Assembly: GCA_009760855.2 (NCBI GenBank)
Contig: WPIO01000005.1
Coordinates: 5,690,001 to 5,754,000, forward strand
Source: Cristatella mucedo
Taxonomy: Eukaryota; Bryozoa; Phylactolaemata; Cristatellidae
Direction: 5' to 3'
DNA length: 64,000 nt
This document shows positions 46,005-58,199 of this stretch, in pieces. The notes under the pieces were generated by a model, which was not told the DNA's origin, made no database searches, and saw only the letters and a list, made by a program, of their open reading frames with translations. Each line of letters begins with the position of its first letter. The stretch's first letter is position 1. The translations under genes and the position numbers were made by a program.

Positions 46005-46540
46005 CTATGCCATAGAAAATCAATTAGCATTTCAATTTTAACAAACTAATTAGAATCCATGAATTTCAGCATGCACTTATCATATGATGCTGTCACTATA
46101 CATCAAATCTATCAGAAAAATGCTAACGATCAAAATAATGTATCTAATTTTTATAACGGTCATTGCATAAGATGCTATTTATATACTTCGTGTATATATA
46201 TGAATCCTACTTCCGACTTACATGCATAAACATTAGCTTTCATCGTACGAAACTTTTGACTCAATTTTTTCTTAGCCGATATTTACTAAAACAAATTTCC
46301 TGTCCATTCATTGGAGTTTCACCTCAAAAGTAAACATCGTGCGAGTATTAGCTCATTAGCTTAATCTTTCATGAAAGCCATTTATTTTGTGTTGTATTGT
46401 ATAGGGTTTATACCTTAAAAATGTCATCGATGGTCTGGGAGATAAAATCTCTCAAAATAAAAATGAAAAATTGGTTTATAAAATGCAGCTCGTGCACGTA
46501 CTTGGCAATTAAAACATGCCGATGCTTTAAATATTCAGGG

Positions 46541-47450
46541 CTTTTTCGGTAGCCCGTGAGCGAAGCAATCATTCCGCTCCGGGTTTCATCTGAATTCCTT
46601 TGCCAGAAAACGTTGATCTTAATCTTATAGTTTGCGAATTATTTGTTTATGACAATCAAGAAAATGCACTACGATTCAGCCACTAGCATTTGGTCACAGC
46701 AATCCCTTGATGGCTTGTGTCTTTGTATGATAGCCAATCCTGGCCAGTTGCCTGAGCGACGTTTGGGATAGGATTTATTGTGTCCGTTGTAATGCGGCTC
46801 TGTTCAAGCTGCTGTGTATGGATAACACGTGGCTGTCCAAACCAGACAGTCAACTCAGTTGGAGAACTATCTATATAGAGCTACTTGGCGGGCAGTTATA
46901 GACGTCAAGACTGATTTGCCTTTTCTAGCCGGTCGCACCACGAACCTGCTAAAGGATGGCAAACGTGATCAAGAGTATTTAACCCACCACGTAAAGTTCC
47001 GTGATAGGAAGAGCGTCGGGCCAGTATTGACTTGCAATTCACTGATATGCGCAAAAGAGATATTCCATTCAACCATCGTTTTTCAGAACCGTGAAAATTA
47101 ATAGTGGTTATTGTCGAGCTCTATATACACCCGAAACGTAATCGAGACACATCGTACTCCAGAAAGGCTCAGCAAGTAGTGATAAATAATATGCAACGAG
47201 TACTTTAGTGTAGTGAAGAGTTCCTTAAAGTGCGACACGTTTCGACTAGCGATTCTCACAAGAAACATTTTCGTAGGGTTACGGATTAGTTGTAAGGAAA
47301 TCATGACTCCTGTAATTGTATATACCTTATCTGAGGTTTGTCACAGTTTTCATGTGTTTATTGTGCATTAATGAAGCAAAGAGATAATGCAATAAGAAAA
47401 AAGGCTCTCACACGAAGCCATTCACGATTAAACTACAAAATGAAAAAATA
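46541..47450. other. diverged flank of unit 2
   Basis: Counterpart of 21354-22705. A 90-codon plus-strand frame (46829-47101) covers the shared YLAGG-like element, but the unit 1 version is broken by stops and shifts, so a live gene is unlikely. Confidence 0.5.
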
Positions 47451-48152
47451 TTTAGGCATCTAGGCTGCCAATTAGACATTTACCATTGGAAATTAAAGCT
47501 CGTACGGAGCCCACGAAGGCACTCGAAACAGGTATCTACCAGATGCGTGGGCGTACTGCGTGTGCGCATGCACATTTCGATCAGTAAATAACAACACTAG
47601 AAGACTATGTGATTTTACAAATTAGAATAGACATAAGTGCATTCCAAGAACGATTAGTATTTGGCCTTCAATCGAAAACGAGTGATGTGTAGTGCTGAGC
47701 AGCTCATCAAAACTTACAATTCACCCAAACAGCAAAGATACTTGTCTTATCTGATGCTCGAAAGATGAGACATGAGTAGCAGAGAACCCTGGATATAGAT
47801 ACAAAGTGAGCCTCGTTGTTGTTGCAATGTGGTAGTGAGTTTCATAGTCTGCGACATGTAAAACTTCAGAGCAAAGCATGGGCCGCCACCAATCTTCACA
47901 ATCAAAAGGTAGACTGCTTGCATTAAGAATATTGAGCAGCGACTTTAGAATACGATGAGGTCGATATTGTCATGCCAGTCCAACTGGGACCTGAACTGTG
48001 CTGAGCCCTCAAGCTCAGCTATATAAAAAATGTCGTTCGTATCCAAAGAGCTACTGCGATTCTTTCGACGGTATGAGCCAAATGCTCGTGCTTCAAATTT
48101 GATAACAAGACATTCTAAGGAAAATAAACTAAGAATAATTGCATTTCCTCAC

Positions 48153-48263
48153 CGGTTGAGCAGTTTTGACCCGTGAATCCATCGTAGCAGCTGCAACTGT
48201 AGCCATTCAATCCGTCATGACAGACGCCGTATAGGCAAGGACCTCCGACGCATTCATCCACAT
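48153..48263 (-). CDS. EGF-like exon
   Basis: Same module as 23408 but with the normal fourth cysteine: D-V-D-E-C1 VGGP C2 LYGV C3 HDGLNGYS C4 S C5 YDGFTGQN C6. Acceptor CTCTGCAG, donor GTGAGG. The next exon in transcript order is 45894, the first of unit 1, across the unit junction, with compatible phase. Confidence 0.94.
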
Positions 48264-48350
48264 CTGCAGAGCATTACGAAAGCGTACGTGCTAATGCAAG
48301 CAACACTCTGCTGAGTGTCAACATTAGTAAACTATTAGGTATGAGCTTAC

Positions 48351-48461
48351 TAATGGAACAAGTAGTTCCCGTATATCCGGAAGAACAGAGACAAGTGTAC
48401 GATCCGACCCCGTCGATGCACCGTCCGAATGCGCAGGGATTGCTTGAGCATTCGTTTATAT
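48351..48461 (-). CDS. EGF-like exon
   Basis: Nucleotide-identical to the 23610 exon (D-I-N-E-C1 SSNP C2 AFGR C3...). Acceptor CCTTGTAG, donor GTAAGC. The downstream intron is four bases shorter than in unit 1. Confidence 0.94.
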
Positions 48462-48562
48462 CTACAAGGAACTCCAATTTCAATGAGATGCGTACAGCTA
48501 GAAACTGTGAACCACGTGGCGCGTTTCGCTCAATTAACGCCATATCGCTCCCATAGTCGTAC

Positions 48563-48673
48563 CGGTGTCGCAATTAGTTCCAGTATAACCGACCGTGCAT
48601 ATGCATCGGAAGCCGTTAAGTTGATCTATGCACATTCCGTTGCTGCATGGGCTGCTATTGCATTCATTGATAT
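48563..48673 (-). CDS. EGF-like exon
   Basis: Nucleotide-identical to the 23822 exon (D-I-N-E-C1 NSSP C2 SNGM C3 IDQLNGFR C4). Acceptor CTTGCAG, donor GTACGA. All six cysteines and modification patterns are present. Confidence 0.94.
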
Positions 48674-48787
48674 CTGCAAGCAGCCACCAACGACCGCAGT
48701 GCAGAAAAACAGCAGGAATGCCTGACATCCCTCACTCAAAGCTTAGAAAATCACATGCCGCGGAGGCCTCATGAATCACCACCATAC

Positions 48788-48898
48788 CTTCAGAGCAAAG
48801 AGGCCCAGTGAAGCCGTCAAAGCAGGAGCAGTTGTGGCTGTTCCCGCGAGTGACCTGCTTTCCATGCTGACAAGTATCCGTCGAGCAGTCGGTTATGG
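48788..48898 (-). CDS. degenerate EGF-like exon lacking the third cysteine
   Basis: Nucleotide-identical to the 24047 exon: A-I-T-D-C start, Gln at the C3 position, His in place of the conserved aromatic. Splice sites (CTCGCAG / GTATGG) and frame are intact. Retention of an open exon with the same lesion in both units may mean a tolerated five-cysteine module, or only recent homogenisation. Confidence 0.85.
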
Positions 48899-49379
48899 CT
48901 GCGAGAAAATAAACTAAGATACAGACACTTAAAGAGCGAGAAACGGAGAATAAATGCTTGAACTTAATAGCCCTAGAACGCACGATTCTTCATCAGCGCC
49001 TAAATAATGGCCAGTAGGAAGAAAGGAAGGAGAATTGTAAATGCTAGGTGCCATGCTTATGCATCACAATTATCGTATTGTTCATCAAGCTCTGTACAAA
49101 ATCTGTTTTCTTTTTGCAGTATAAAAAGATTGGGCTATTGACTGAAATATTTAAGTGGCAGGGTAATACAGGTTCATGCCATGTCACGCTTTTTACTGTA
49201 GATTGTTAACTACAAAAAACCGCTTGTCTTGTCCAAGCGAAGACCCACTTTTCCCATGACCTGAATGTTAAGACTTTTAACAATTATTTCGATCCCTTTT
49301 AATAAATTTGAAAGCATTTTTTCATATTTCTCACCGGCATAGATTTATATTTGCACTTCCTTAACGCTGGACTTCCATT

Positions 49380-49500
49380 CTGGTTCGACCGAGGGGTAAG
49401 TTCTCGCCAACTACGAGGTGGGCTCGCGTCCTGCGGCATTTTCAAACCACCTAGATAGAGGTTAATTTCTCTTAGGGTGGAAAGCTAATGAGTGATATTT
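49380..49500 (+). mobile_element. SINE-A, old copy (unit 2)
   Basis: Counterpart of 24637-24757 within the near-identical core, with one substitution (GTTCTCGCC for GTGCTCGCC). Confidence 0.65.
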
Positions 49501-49674
49501 TTTAAAGAGAGCCTTCAAATGACCTCAGCAATGATTGAGCAAAGATTATGCTAAAGCTTAACAATTGTGCTACATCAGCAAGAAAAAAATGCAGAGGTAG
49601 AACGGAAGCAGTCACATGTGGAAACCTAAGAAGCGCTACAGTCCTCGCGGCAGTCACCCAAAGTCTTTTATGCT

Positions 49675-51398
49675 TCCTTGTACAGAATCTTAGTAAAATC
49701 TCAATTTACCAGCGCTGTTACATTTTTTCGCCTTCGAGACTAAAATGCGGCTCTGTATTCATAGATAGGTGGTACCAATTGAATAAACTGCGAGAAATCC
49801 CCACTGAACGCTTTTTTTATCTGTACAAACTAATAGAGCTTTTATCTTTTAATGAATAAATTTTCGAAAAATGTAAAAACCCCACAGGAAAGAATTCCTA
49901 TTTCGGATGTTTTTCAGAGCGCTTGGCATTGATCTAGAGTATAGTAGGAGTCTTCCCAGGCGATGCCACACTGCCGAGTTCCTCAGCATTGTAGGTAAGC
50001 AAACTGAAAGTTTAGTGCTTGCCTTCATTTACGCCATTTATTTTCAAAGTTGAGTGACTGTGTGCCGCAGGATGCAGTTTCTTATTACCTGTATTACTAT
50101 AAAACTATCAAGTCACAAATAATACTGACTGCAAGTGTACAATTTTCTTAAACTAAGTTTTTTTTAACCAGTTCTCTGTGGAATACATGGTCATGGGCTA
50201 TTAATGACAGTTCTACGGATCTTATTAAAAAGTAATTTCGCTTTGAGCCGCAAAGTGGTGCCTAGCTTGGGCAATTTGGAATGAGATAAGTGAATGTAAG
50301 ACGTTCATGCTGCTTACTCCGGTTATTACACCTAGGTTAGGCAAACATGTAAAGCTCCAATCTAAGCCTGTAAACCCCTCTCTGGATACTGTGTTCAATC
50401 TTAAAAATAAAAAAGACAATTGCATCACGTCCTAAGAGATATAAGGTATATCTAAATAACTAAGGCTTAGTGGTTCAGTTGGGATACTATGTTGAGGATG
50501 CACTCCTGCAATGAATCTTTATTTTTTTAATCTTAATAGATGCCCTGCAATGAATCTTTATTGTTTCCAATCATGAAAATTGCTCTTGAGTTCTCAACTT
50601 TCATTTGAGCCTTAGTGATATTACATTATGGGGAGTATCGACGCTTGGTCACTGCTACCTTGATATTTTAAAAGTATGAAAGGGAGACGCAATAGCTAAT
50701 ATATATGGCATAATCTCATGAAAAAACTCGACAAAACAGGACAATAATGCGTCCAGGCAGAGTTTTAACTAAGTAGCCTTGGATCAGCTCGTTTTATGCT
50801 ACTTTTTCTGGCTCGACGTTTCCGAATCATCTAGCCAGAAAATTAGCAATGAATTAGCCTTAGAGTGGCTATGCATTTTTGTCTGCCATCTTCTATACAA
50901 GAAATAATAGCTTCTTAATATCTTTTAATCATGGGATTTGAATAAGTGACCGAAACGTTGTGCATGTGATACCCTAATTGAAAGCAGGATTTGATCAAGG
51001 TCTTATCGAATATAGATTCTCAAACTTTGATTAAAATAATTTGCTCTGATTAAAATAGCTCCTGCAGGTAAGCGCTCCTATGCATCTCACTCTAGTGAAA
51101 CACAACAAGCTATTTAATAAGCTTTCGAATTACGGACGACATTATAGAGATAATAAAGATATTTATTTTCTCCTGTGGTTTTCAAGATCTCAAATCGCTA
51201 CCTTGTCTTAAGGTAGTGCAACAAATGCTGAAGTAAACAATGATAAAGGAACAGATTTGTGACGGTTGTAAAAACAACTTGATTTATGGTTGGATCGAAT
51301 CGTTCTTTTACGGGAAGCCTACAGTCTACTAGTCTTCGGGGAAAGCGAAGCGATGAGGTTGCCCGTAGTTAAAGAGAAGCACAACTCGATTGACCTAC
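49675..51398. other. intron sequence, diverged from unit 1
   Basis: Aligns at about 80% with parts of 24932-27793 (for example CTTAATATCTTTTAATCATGGGA against CTTACTATCTTTTGATCACGAGA). It is about 1.1 kb shorter than unit 1. Two adjacent copies of CTGCAATGAATCTTTATT lie near 50506-50562. No exon seen. Confidence 0.5.
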
Positions 51399-51509
51399 CG
51401 ATGTTACAGCGATCACCAAGGAAGCCAGGCGGACACGAGCAGTTGTATGCTCCAACGAGATCGATGCACGTACCCTGATAGCAGGGATTGCTGTTACACT
51501 CGTTTATCT
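51399..51509 (-). CDS. EGF-like exon
   Basis: Encodes the same 37 residues as the 27794 exon (E-I-N-E-C1 NSNP C2 YQGT C3), with only silent changes. Acceptor TTTCTTAG, donor GTAGGT, final codon ATC G. Silent-only exon divergence beside diverged introns is the pattern expected of a conserved coding exon. Confidence 0.94.
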
Positions 51510-51627
51510 CTAAGAAAAGAAAGTTACAAATAATGAATATTTTCCCATCGGTGTGATAAACAAAAGTTAATTTAAAATTATGTTAAATTGTTTGAAAAAC
51601 TCGCAAGAATATGCACAATTCACCTAC

Positions 51628-51738
51628 CAGTTTCGCAGGTGTAACCTGTGTATCCCTTGTCACAAAGACATTCATATCCTGCCACGTGGTCAATACATCT
51701 TCCTCGAATGCAGCGATTGAAAAAGCATTCATCTATAT
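51628..51738 (-). CDS. EGF-like exon
   Basis: Module starting D-I-D-E-C1 FFNR C2 IRGR C3 IDHVAGYE C4 L C5 DKGYTGYT C6. Acceptor CGGCAG, donor GTAGGT. It is the partner of 28028 and restores the standard D-I-D-E start (D-M-D-E in unit 1). Confidence 0.93.
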
Positions 51739-53639
51739 CTGCCGTTAGAAATTAAAAGCATTTCATAGAGGCACTATGAAAGATGCAGTTATAGCACGCT
51801 GGGAAGGATTCGTCATTGTGGGTTTCTGAATCGCTACAGGACACGGTAGTAGGTACTAGCACTTAAAAAAAGTGTCCTTTCATGAATGAATCGAGTACCC
51901 TTAGCTTCTGCTTGCGCTGTTTAATACTGAATAGTCTCGGCATTCGAGAAAGTTGATATAGTTGCAAGATCTTAAAACCAGTTGCGACAGGGGAAAGAGC
52001 TCAGCAAGAGACTTTTGAAGTGGAATTAGTCATGGTATCATATTGCGATTCCTATCAAACTAAGGCAAGCCAAATCACACTTTTCAAAGAGTGCAACTAG
52101 CTCTGGATTTCGAAAATATCTCACCTGTTGTAACTTAGTACTTACTACTTTACTTAATACTTACTGTTAAGAACGCACTACTGCCAGCATATTAGCAAGA
52201 AATAGGGGACACTGCAAATATGCACTACCAACATGTCTAACCAGGTTGATGCAACTAGAGCATTTCTTGTTACGTCGCAAACGAAGTCGCTTTACCAAAG
52301 TAGTTACGAATACTATAGAGCGATGATGCCAATGACTATTACCGCAGTTCGATCATAAACACACAGAAACTGCTAATTGAACTTGACCCAAAACGCTCAT
52401 CGAGCAAGAAAGGTGAAGAAGATTAGTTTAAATTTTGGTGTAGACTAAGAGAGAACATATTAACAGAGACCAACAATGAGTGAGGCTCCAAGAAACCTCT
52501 CATTTCCACGATAAGGCAAAACTAAAATGGTGGTGGGGATTAATAATAGCTAAGAGAAAACTATAATAATACTAGGTAACCGATTTCCATTTTTAACCTT
52601 AGGGACAATTTTGGTTTCCTTAATCCCTTATGGCTAAAATAAATAGCTATTGTGCCACAACACATTTTCTTGTACGGTTATGACAGGATATTTTAAAATG
52701 CTTCGGTTTTGCAATTAGGCACGGTGCCCGAGCTAGGTTTGCAAAAATAGCACTCATCGTGCAGCTACCGTTATGCCGCTACCATAATTAGTGCGGTTCA
52801 TATAAACATAGCATTACTGAGTAGTAGCGATAATACATTTGCCTTAAAACGAATACTTTGGTTTGTGTTATTGCAGATTAAGAGAATAGTGAATATCCTA
52901 GCCATAATTTATTGAAAAGGGGTCAAGAGGCTGCTTGCAACCTGCAGGCACAGTTCTCTACTTCTGTGAACATTTTTGCAAGATAAAAGCTAAAATTACT
53001 TCGTGAAAGCATCTGTTACGATGAGCGGAGTCCGTAAGGGATACTTCAATGTATCTGTCAGGGATCAAGACTAGCCCCGAGCACTTTATTTCACATTCAA
53101 ACACTGCAAGAGAAATCTTGAAGCTAAGGTGAACAGTTACTGCTCTCTAGATGAAATTTCCTGCCCTATTTTAGAAAATGATTAAATATCTTTTTGTAAT
53201 TTATATAATTTCGGTGTAACGGCCCAAAGTATACCCCGTCTGAAAGATGACAAAGAGCGCGAAATTGTTTCACTATAATAAACTATTTTTAATTATCTTA
53301 GTTTTTCTGTGGAAAAACAACTATCTAAGAAGAGAACATTCGTGACAAATATACACTGACATTCGACCAATAATTTTGGCCGATATCTAAAAAGCATATA
53401 AACAAAAGTGAGATTTTCAATTCGATCAATTAAATTGGTTTCCAGAACTAGTCAAAGCTGTGGTCATGGTCTGCTTTGCGGTGAAGCACAAATTTGAAAA
53501 CTACATGCGGTCTTGTGAATTTAAAGCTGAACAGCGAAAATCCTGCACCAACAGCGTGATACAGGTGGCCACCCTTCCAACCTGAAAGTGAATCCTGAGC
53601 TTTCAAGATTCCTTAATAAATCAAGGTTCACTCAGATCA
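51739..53639. other. intron sequence
   Basis: First part of the 4.75-kb intron between the 56493 and 51628 exons. It aligns with 28139-29935 of unit 1 but lacks the SINE-A and LINE-A tail found there. From about 53218 it carries sequence missing from unit 1. Confidence 0.5.
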
Positions 53640-53830
53640 ACGCAGCATGTACATTTTTCGCCGTCCGTAACCACGAAGAGTCACTCTGACTAGGCGCTTT
53701 GCTACGCTGGAGAGTTTTCTACAGCGTCCATACAGCCCGAGGGCTTTCGTTTCGCATACGGTAGGCAACATTCCCGACTTAAGAAATAGTTTTTAGACAA
53801 CATGAGGCAGGTGAAAGATCGGAGTAATAA
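53640..53830 (-). mobile_element. LINE-B 3' fragment, heavily decayed
   Basis: CTACGCTGGAGAGTTTTCTACAGCGT...CAGCCCGAGGGCTTTCG...CGCATACGGTAGGCAAC corresponds to TACGCAGGAG...GCGCACTCACAGCCTAAGCGGCTTTCGGTACGCATTCGGTAGCC of the 36903 copy. It lies within about 830 nt (53218-54048) that has no counterpart in unit 1. Confidence 0.65.
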
Positions 53831-54359
53831 GGGCCTTCGAATAAGAACGGGGGAGATCGAGGTGCCAGGGTCGGTGCCAGCGCAGATTGGTGAACCAACA
53901 CGTAAACATTCATGTGCGTATCGCTCGAAACTATTGACATGGTGGATTATTATTTGGCTTTGAGGTGTGCAAAGTGGACTAGGCCGTTTTAACCTGAGAA
54001 ATACTCCGGCCTGTGAGTATACTCACTCTAGTCTGTTACATAAGTATTTTTACAGGCTGAAAGAAGGGGAGGAAAGAGAGCAAAAATAATTTATATCCCA
54101 AGAATTTTTTGGAGACCGACTTATCCGTCAAGTAACGGACACGCCTGCACGGCGGACCCTTTGAAATGTCGAGGTAGCAAGAGCACGCCTCCTGTCATGT
54201 ATCCACGCGTTTCTTCGTCCTTCGCCAGGGTATCACACTGCTCTAAGCTTCCCGATCTCACCCCTCTGGTGAAGCATTCGCCATATTCAGGGGAGAGCAG
54301 CAAGACAAACAGCGAGGAAGGTCCAGGTTTCAATTTCACAGATACGGCTGAGAGAGAAA

Positions 54360-55460
54360 ACCATTTTCCCCAACCAGAAAGACCTCAACTATCTAATAAG
54401 AGTCCCTGGTTTAACCAAGTCCAATGCCAAACCCTGAAAGGCTCAAGGAGTTGAAATCTAGGCTCAAGGAGTTGAAATCTTTTAATGAAAGTATGAAAGT
54501 AACTCCTCAGACTTACTAATCAGAGAAGTGGTCACCAACTGTTGTCCAACTTCATTCGTAAAGATGGACAGTGCGTCTGCAACAGCGTGGCCGGTCTATT
54601 CTAGGCTCTAGGAATCACCTGTAACCTGCTTAAATTGGAACCTTTTCTAGAGAGTTCCTCGAAGGTGATATATATATATATATATTTATTTATTTATTTA
54701 GAGGTATATGTATATATCACCTTTAGGTATAGAGGTGCCTCAAAGCCGTACTGCCTCGTAACGAGAACAAGTAGCCGTCTCTTCATGCGGCTCATTCTGC
54801 GAACCTCAAAGAAAGCTATACCAATGAAAGACGTTGCTGATCGCCTTTAATTGTAGCGAAAATGGCTGGGGTCTTTGGTGACTCCAAAATGGCGCCATTC
54901 CTGATTGACCTGCTAGGCAGGTTTCGCCATGTTTCCTTGTTTTCTTTGCTTATAGTATAGAAGGGACACTAATGCGTACCAAAACACTAATGCGCACCAA
55001 AATCCGCACCATTACAAAAGTGACTGCCACAGCGGACCGGTAAACTCTCTTTAAAGAGGCTCCTGCACTTAAAGTTAGGCCTCATCAAGCACACAGTTTC
55101 GGCTCAACACGATGATTTAGCAGCTTTCAAGTGCCTCCAAGATCTTTCTCCGCAGCTGCCGGAGGCAAAGGTCAAAGTTAGTATCTTTTTGATTACAGAT
55201 TAGTGAGATTATTTAGCGACACGAATTCTCCAAGAATTGGAAAACGACTATAAAGCAGTTTGGAAGTTTTTTCGTTGCCGTTTTTCACGGCTGTCTGGTC
55301 AATCACGATGACTGAAAACTATGAGCAGCTGGTTCAGACTCACATGAAGAACTAAGAACAAATGGAATGCAGAATGTCTCTTAAAGCCCTTACCCTTGAT
55401 ACTCATCGAGCAGAATTCCAAGAGATGTGAGCTTACTCAGAGGAGCGAGTAAGAGTCATC
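54360..55460 (+). pseudogene. decayed multi-copy gene-family relic (unit 2)
   Basis: Counterpart of 30330-32150, without the LINE-B interruption. Broken frames give CLKAVLPRNENK, AAHSANLKESY, VFGDSKMAPFL (about 54875), HHYKSDCHSGP, LLHLKLGLIK, VFHGCLVNHDD then ENYEQL after a shift, and MSLKALTLD (about 55375). The VFGDSKM segment, lost in unit 1, makes the family match clearer. A TA/TTTA microsatellite has expanded at 54668-54700 inside it. Confidence 0.65.
54668..54700. repeat. TA / TTTA microsatellite
   Basis: A TA run of about 16 nt passes directly into TTTA repeats. The unit 1 counterpart (about 30575) lacks it. Confidence 0.9.
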
Positions 55461-56492
55461 ACGTTTTCCGGGACTTTAGAAGTTATTGCCTAGGACAGTA
55501 CAACGATCAAAAGGTGGGAAATTGTGTTTAGGGGTTCATTCGATGAATCCATTTGCAGTATAGCCGCAAATCTGAAACATCTACCCAGTTCTTAACCCTT
55601 GAGTGGTCTTTTTTGTTTGACTTCAGAGTAAATGCATGTCAACTTGGATTGGTCTGCTCTTTGATCTGATTAAATGTGAAACAAAAGAAGCAGAATTGCC
55701 TTTTCTGTCATCGGAAATGGGTTATTTTCAAGTTAATGAGTGTGTTGGTCACAAAAGCATAGTAAGTTAGGAGTAATGGCAATTAATTTTTGATACATCT
55801 GCGGCCTATCTATTAAGAAACAATACTTGTTAAGGTTGGACAAAAATTGAGTTAAGTAGCGTATTTGGCAGTTCTAAGAATTCCGAAATTGTCTGTAAGC
55901 CAAAATCCAAAACTTCCGAAAGCAGTTTCTGGACCCCAGTACTTGTTGATGAAAGCAGCCTGAATGCAAGGCATCCTTACCTCCTTCACCCAGAGAACCA
56001 GAGGCCGCCTGTTGTTTCTATCAAAAGTAATCACAATGTAAGCAACCAACCAATTTGACTTTAAACTTTGGTTATTTTTAATTAGCTTCACGCTGGATAT
56101 CTTCTCTGTGTAGCCAGAGAATTTCGTAGATCTTACCGTCGCAGTAACTGAATAGCTTTCAGACCTGCTTGTATCCTTCAAGGAAGTCAATATCCGGGCC
56201 TGAGTTAGCTGACGAACAATTATTCCCAATAACCTCTTTAGAAGTTACCGTCTCTTGATGCAAACGTGCTAGTCACAACAAAAATTTTAGTGGCTAGAGT
56301 AGAAATTTAGATTTATAGTCCTATCTGCTGAAACAACACATTTAAAATTTGAACAATGAATGAAGTAAATCCCAGACAAGTGTTTTTTACCAAGCTAAGC
56401 TTAACTAAGGAAGCGACAAACGTTTAGACGCAAACTCAGACTTCCATAGCAATACCACTAAGGATATATGCATTCTTTGGTTTCTTACTCAC
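55461..56492. other. intron sequence
   Basis: Aligns at about 80-85% with 32160-33167. A 125-codon minus-strand frame (56229-55852) is open here but interrupted in unit 1. Both units keep a GAG/GTAAGGATGCC word on the minus strand that looks like a donor, but I could not build an exon of equal length and phase around it. Confidence 0.45.
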
Positions 56493-56603
56493 CTGCCGAG
56501 CAGAATTTTCCTGTATAACCTGCACGACAGGCGCATGTGTAAGAGCCGGGTAAATTGATGCATCGACCATTGTCGCAGGGACTTGAGGAGCATTCGTCTA
56601 TGT
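56493..56603 (-). CDS. EGF-like exon
   Basis: Module starting D-I-D-E-C1 SSSP C2 DNGR C3 INLPGSYT C4 A C5 RAGYTGKF C6. Acceptor ATTGTAG, donor GTGAGT. It is the partner of 33168. All six cysteines and the Ca2+, O-glucose and Asn-hydroxylation patterns are present. Confidence 0.94.
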
Positions 56604-56696
56604 CTACAATTATTGCCAAATTTATGCTCTATTCTAACGCAACGGAAAGTCATCCGCACAAGTCATTCTCGCAATATAAGAAATTTAACGAATTAC

Positions 56697-56807
56697 CTGC
56701 TTCACATTCGCTGCCAGTGAATCCCTGATTGCATACGCACTGGATGCCACGTAAGCTATTGATGCAAGTTCCATTGAAGCAAGGGGACGTATCACATTGA
56801 TTAATAA
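56697..56807 (-). CDS. EGF-like exon with weakened Ca2+ site
   Basis: Module starting V-I-N-Q-C1 DTSP C2 FNGT C3 INSLRGIQ C4 V C5 NQGFTGSE C6. Acceptor TTTATAG, donor GTAATT. It is the partner of 33371. The first Asp is Val in both units, but here Gln replaces Glu before C1, which some calcium-binding EGFs allow. The aromatic of the hydroxylation pattern is Ile. Confidence 0.92.
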
Positions 56808-58088
56808 CTATAAATAAAATTCACTGGTTTATTTTCACGGTGCTCATATTCTTAAGTCACGAAGAGCAACTGCGCCAATAATAATACGAAAGTTTGAAGG
56901 AAATTGTATATGGCAAATTTTTGGCCATTACAATACTTTTTCTGTGGCTTCTGCACAAAGATCTCAAATAAACGGTGACACAACACGGCGTAGACGATTC
57001 AACTCCATGCATGATAGGGTAGTGTTGCATATTTTAGTAACTCATCGATTCCTGCTTTGCATGCAGTGATTGCTAGTAGAACAAACTGCGACAGATGAGC
57101 CCAAACTGATACCTGCAGATGGCAGACATTATAGATAGCTTGAGTGTTCCCAAAAAGATTCCAATGTATCAACCTCTTTTTTAACGCAATGAAAATTCCT
57201 TTTGGAACATTTTTAGATATTAATTTGACTTGTCCAAGGGAGGCCAAAGACAAGCTCACAAAAAATGCTAGCATAATATCCCAAATGCCAATAGAAATTT
57301 TTAAAAGGCAGAGCCTGACAAAGTTTGCTCCTAACTAGTGCCAGGGCAAAACAGATATAATATAATTCGATTAGATATCACTATTAATTGTTCGTGATGA
57401 AGGTCACGTGAGATTCTTAAATGTGACTTTAAATATGGCATGTCAGTAAAAGGCGTTGATTGTCATCTTTCCATGTCTAGTTTTTGAATCGTCAAACAGG
57501 CAGATGGTTGCCGTTGGAATACAAAACCTCGACTTAATAGGGTGGCTTAAATCATGCCACGTGCATTTGAGACTACAGCGGTAAGACCAGCTAGTAGCAG
57601 TCAAGCTTGGCTGTCTTCTCTAGGTGCTGTCTCTGAAATATGAAGGCATGATGTAACCTCCAATGAACGAGCTAGTATGAGCTAGTGTCATGGCAGTGCG
57701 ATGCAAAGGAAAGTATGAAAGTAAAGGTATAGAGATCAGCTGATTTAATAGCCTCTTTTAAATTGCCGTGGACCAGCCTTAGTGCCAATCACTCCCCACT
57801 TGCAATAGGCATACGGAATTGGCTGCTTGGTTAATGACATACTTGAGCTGGGTAAGATACGATTGAACCACATGAAGAGAGACGGAGCATTATTTGTGCC
57901 TGTTAAAATGCTAGCACGGAAAATCGAGAAGGCCGAGCTCAAAAATAGTTCTGTTTAATGTGCCTAGAGAGGTCATAAAAGCTACGAACTAAAGAATGAA
58001 GTCTAGTTCTTCTTTCGCTTTTCAAGATGAATATTTAAGCTAACCCATGTTACATCTGTTAGTTGTCAAACTGAAAAATCGTGCTCAC

Positions 58089-58199
58089 TGTCAGTGCAGT
58101 TTGGACCAGCGAAGCCAGAAAAGCAAGAACACATGTACTGATTAACCCCGTCAAAGCAGTAACCGTGGCCGCAAATTCCTGGCAGGCAGTCGTTGATAT
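58089..58199 (-). CDS. EGF-like exon
   Basis: Nucleotide-identical to the 35050 exon (D-I-N-D-C1 LPGI C2 GHGY C3 FDGVNQYM C4). Acceptor GATTACAG. The donor differs (GTGAGC against GTAAGT). Confidence 0.94.

Larger units (their letters stand above)
21354..46540 (-). repeat. tandem duplication unit 1 (11 EGF exons)
   Basis: In transcript order the unit carries exons at 45894, 40959, 35050, 33371, 33168, 28028, 27794, 24047, 23822, 23610 and 23408. Each has a partner in unit 2 in the same order, and introns align too. The left edge (GGCTTTTTCGTAGCC, then AGCGAAG) matches the start of unit 2 at about 46540. The right edge (CTTGGCAATTAAAA...ATGCTTTAAA, about 46500-46530) matches the end of unit 2 at about 62170. 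Extra length comes from LINE-B at 30735, 33800 and 36045, LINE-A at 42570, a SINE-A and LINE-A tail near 28810-29285, and a local 1.1-kb duplication. Confidence 0.9.
47451..49674 (-). repeat. near-identical core, unit 2 copy
   Basis: Counterpart of 22706-24931; see that entry for the differences. The left border is sharp at TTTAGGCATC, and the right border lies between CTTTTATGCTTC and TACAGAATCTTAG, after which mismatches become frequent. Offsets to unit 1 run 24745, 24741 and 24742 nt, reflecting only two small indels. Confidence 0.9.

Noticed and set aside
55852-56229. 125-codon minus-strand frame as a coding exon
   Set aside because: The unit 1 counterpart is interrupted by stops and a frameshift, so the frame is not conserved even within the duplication.
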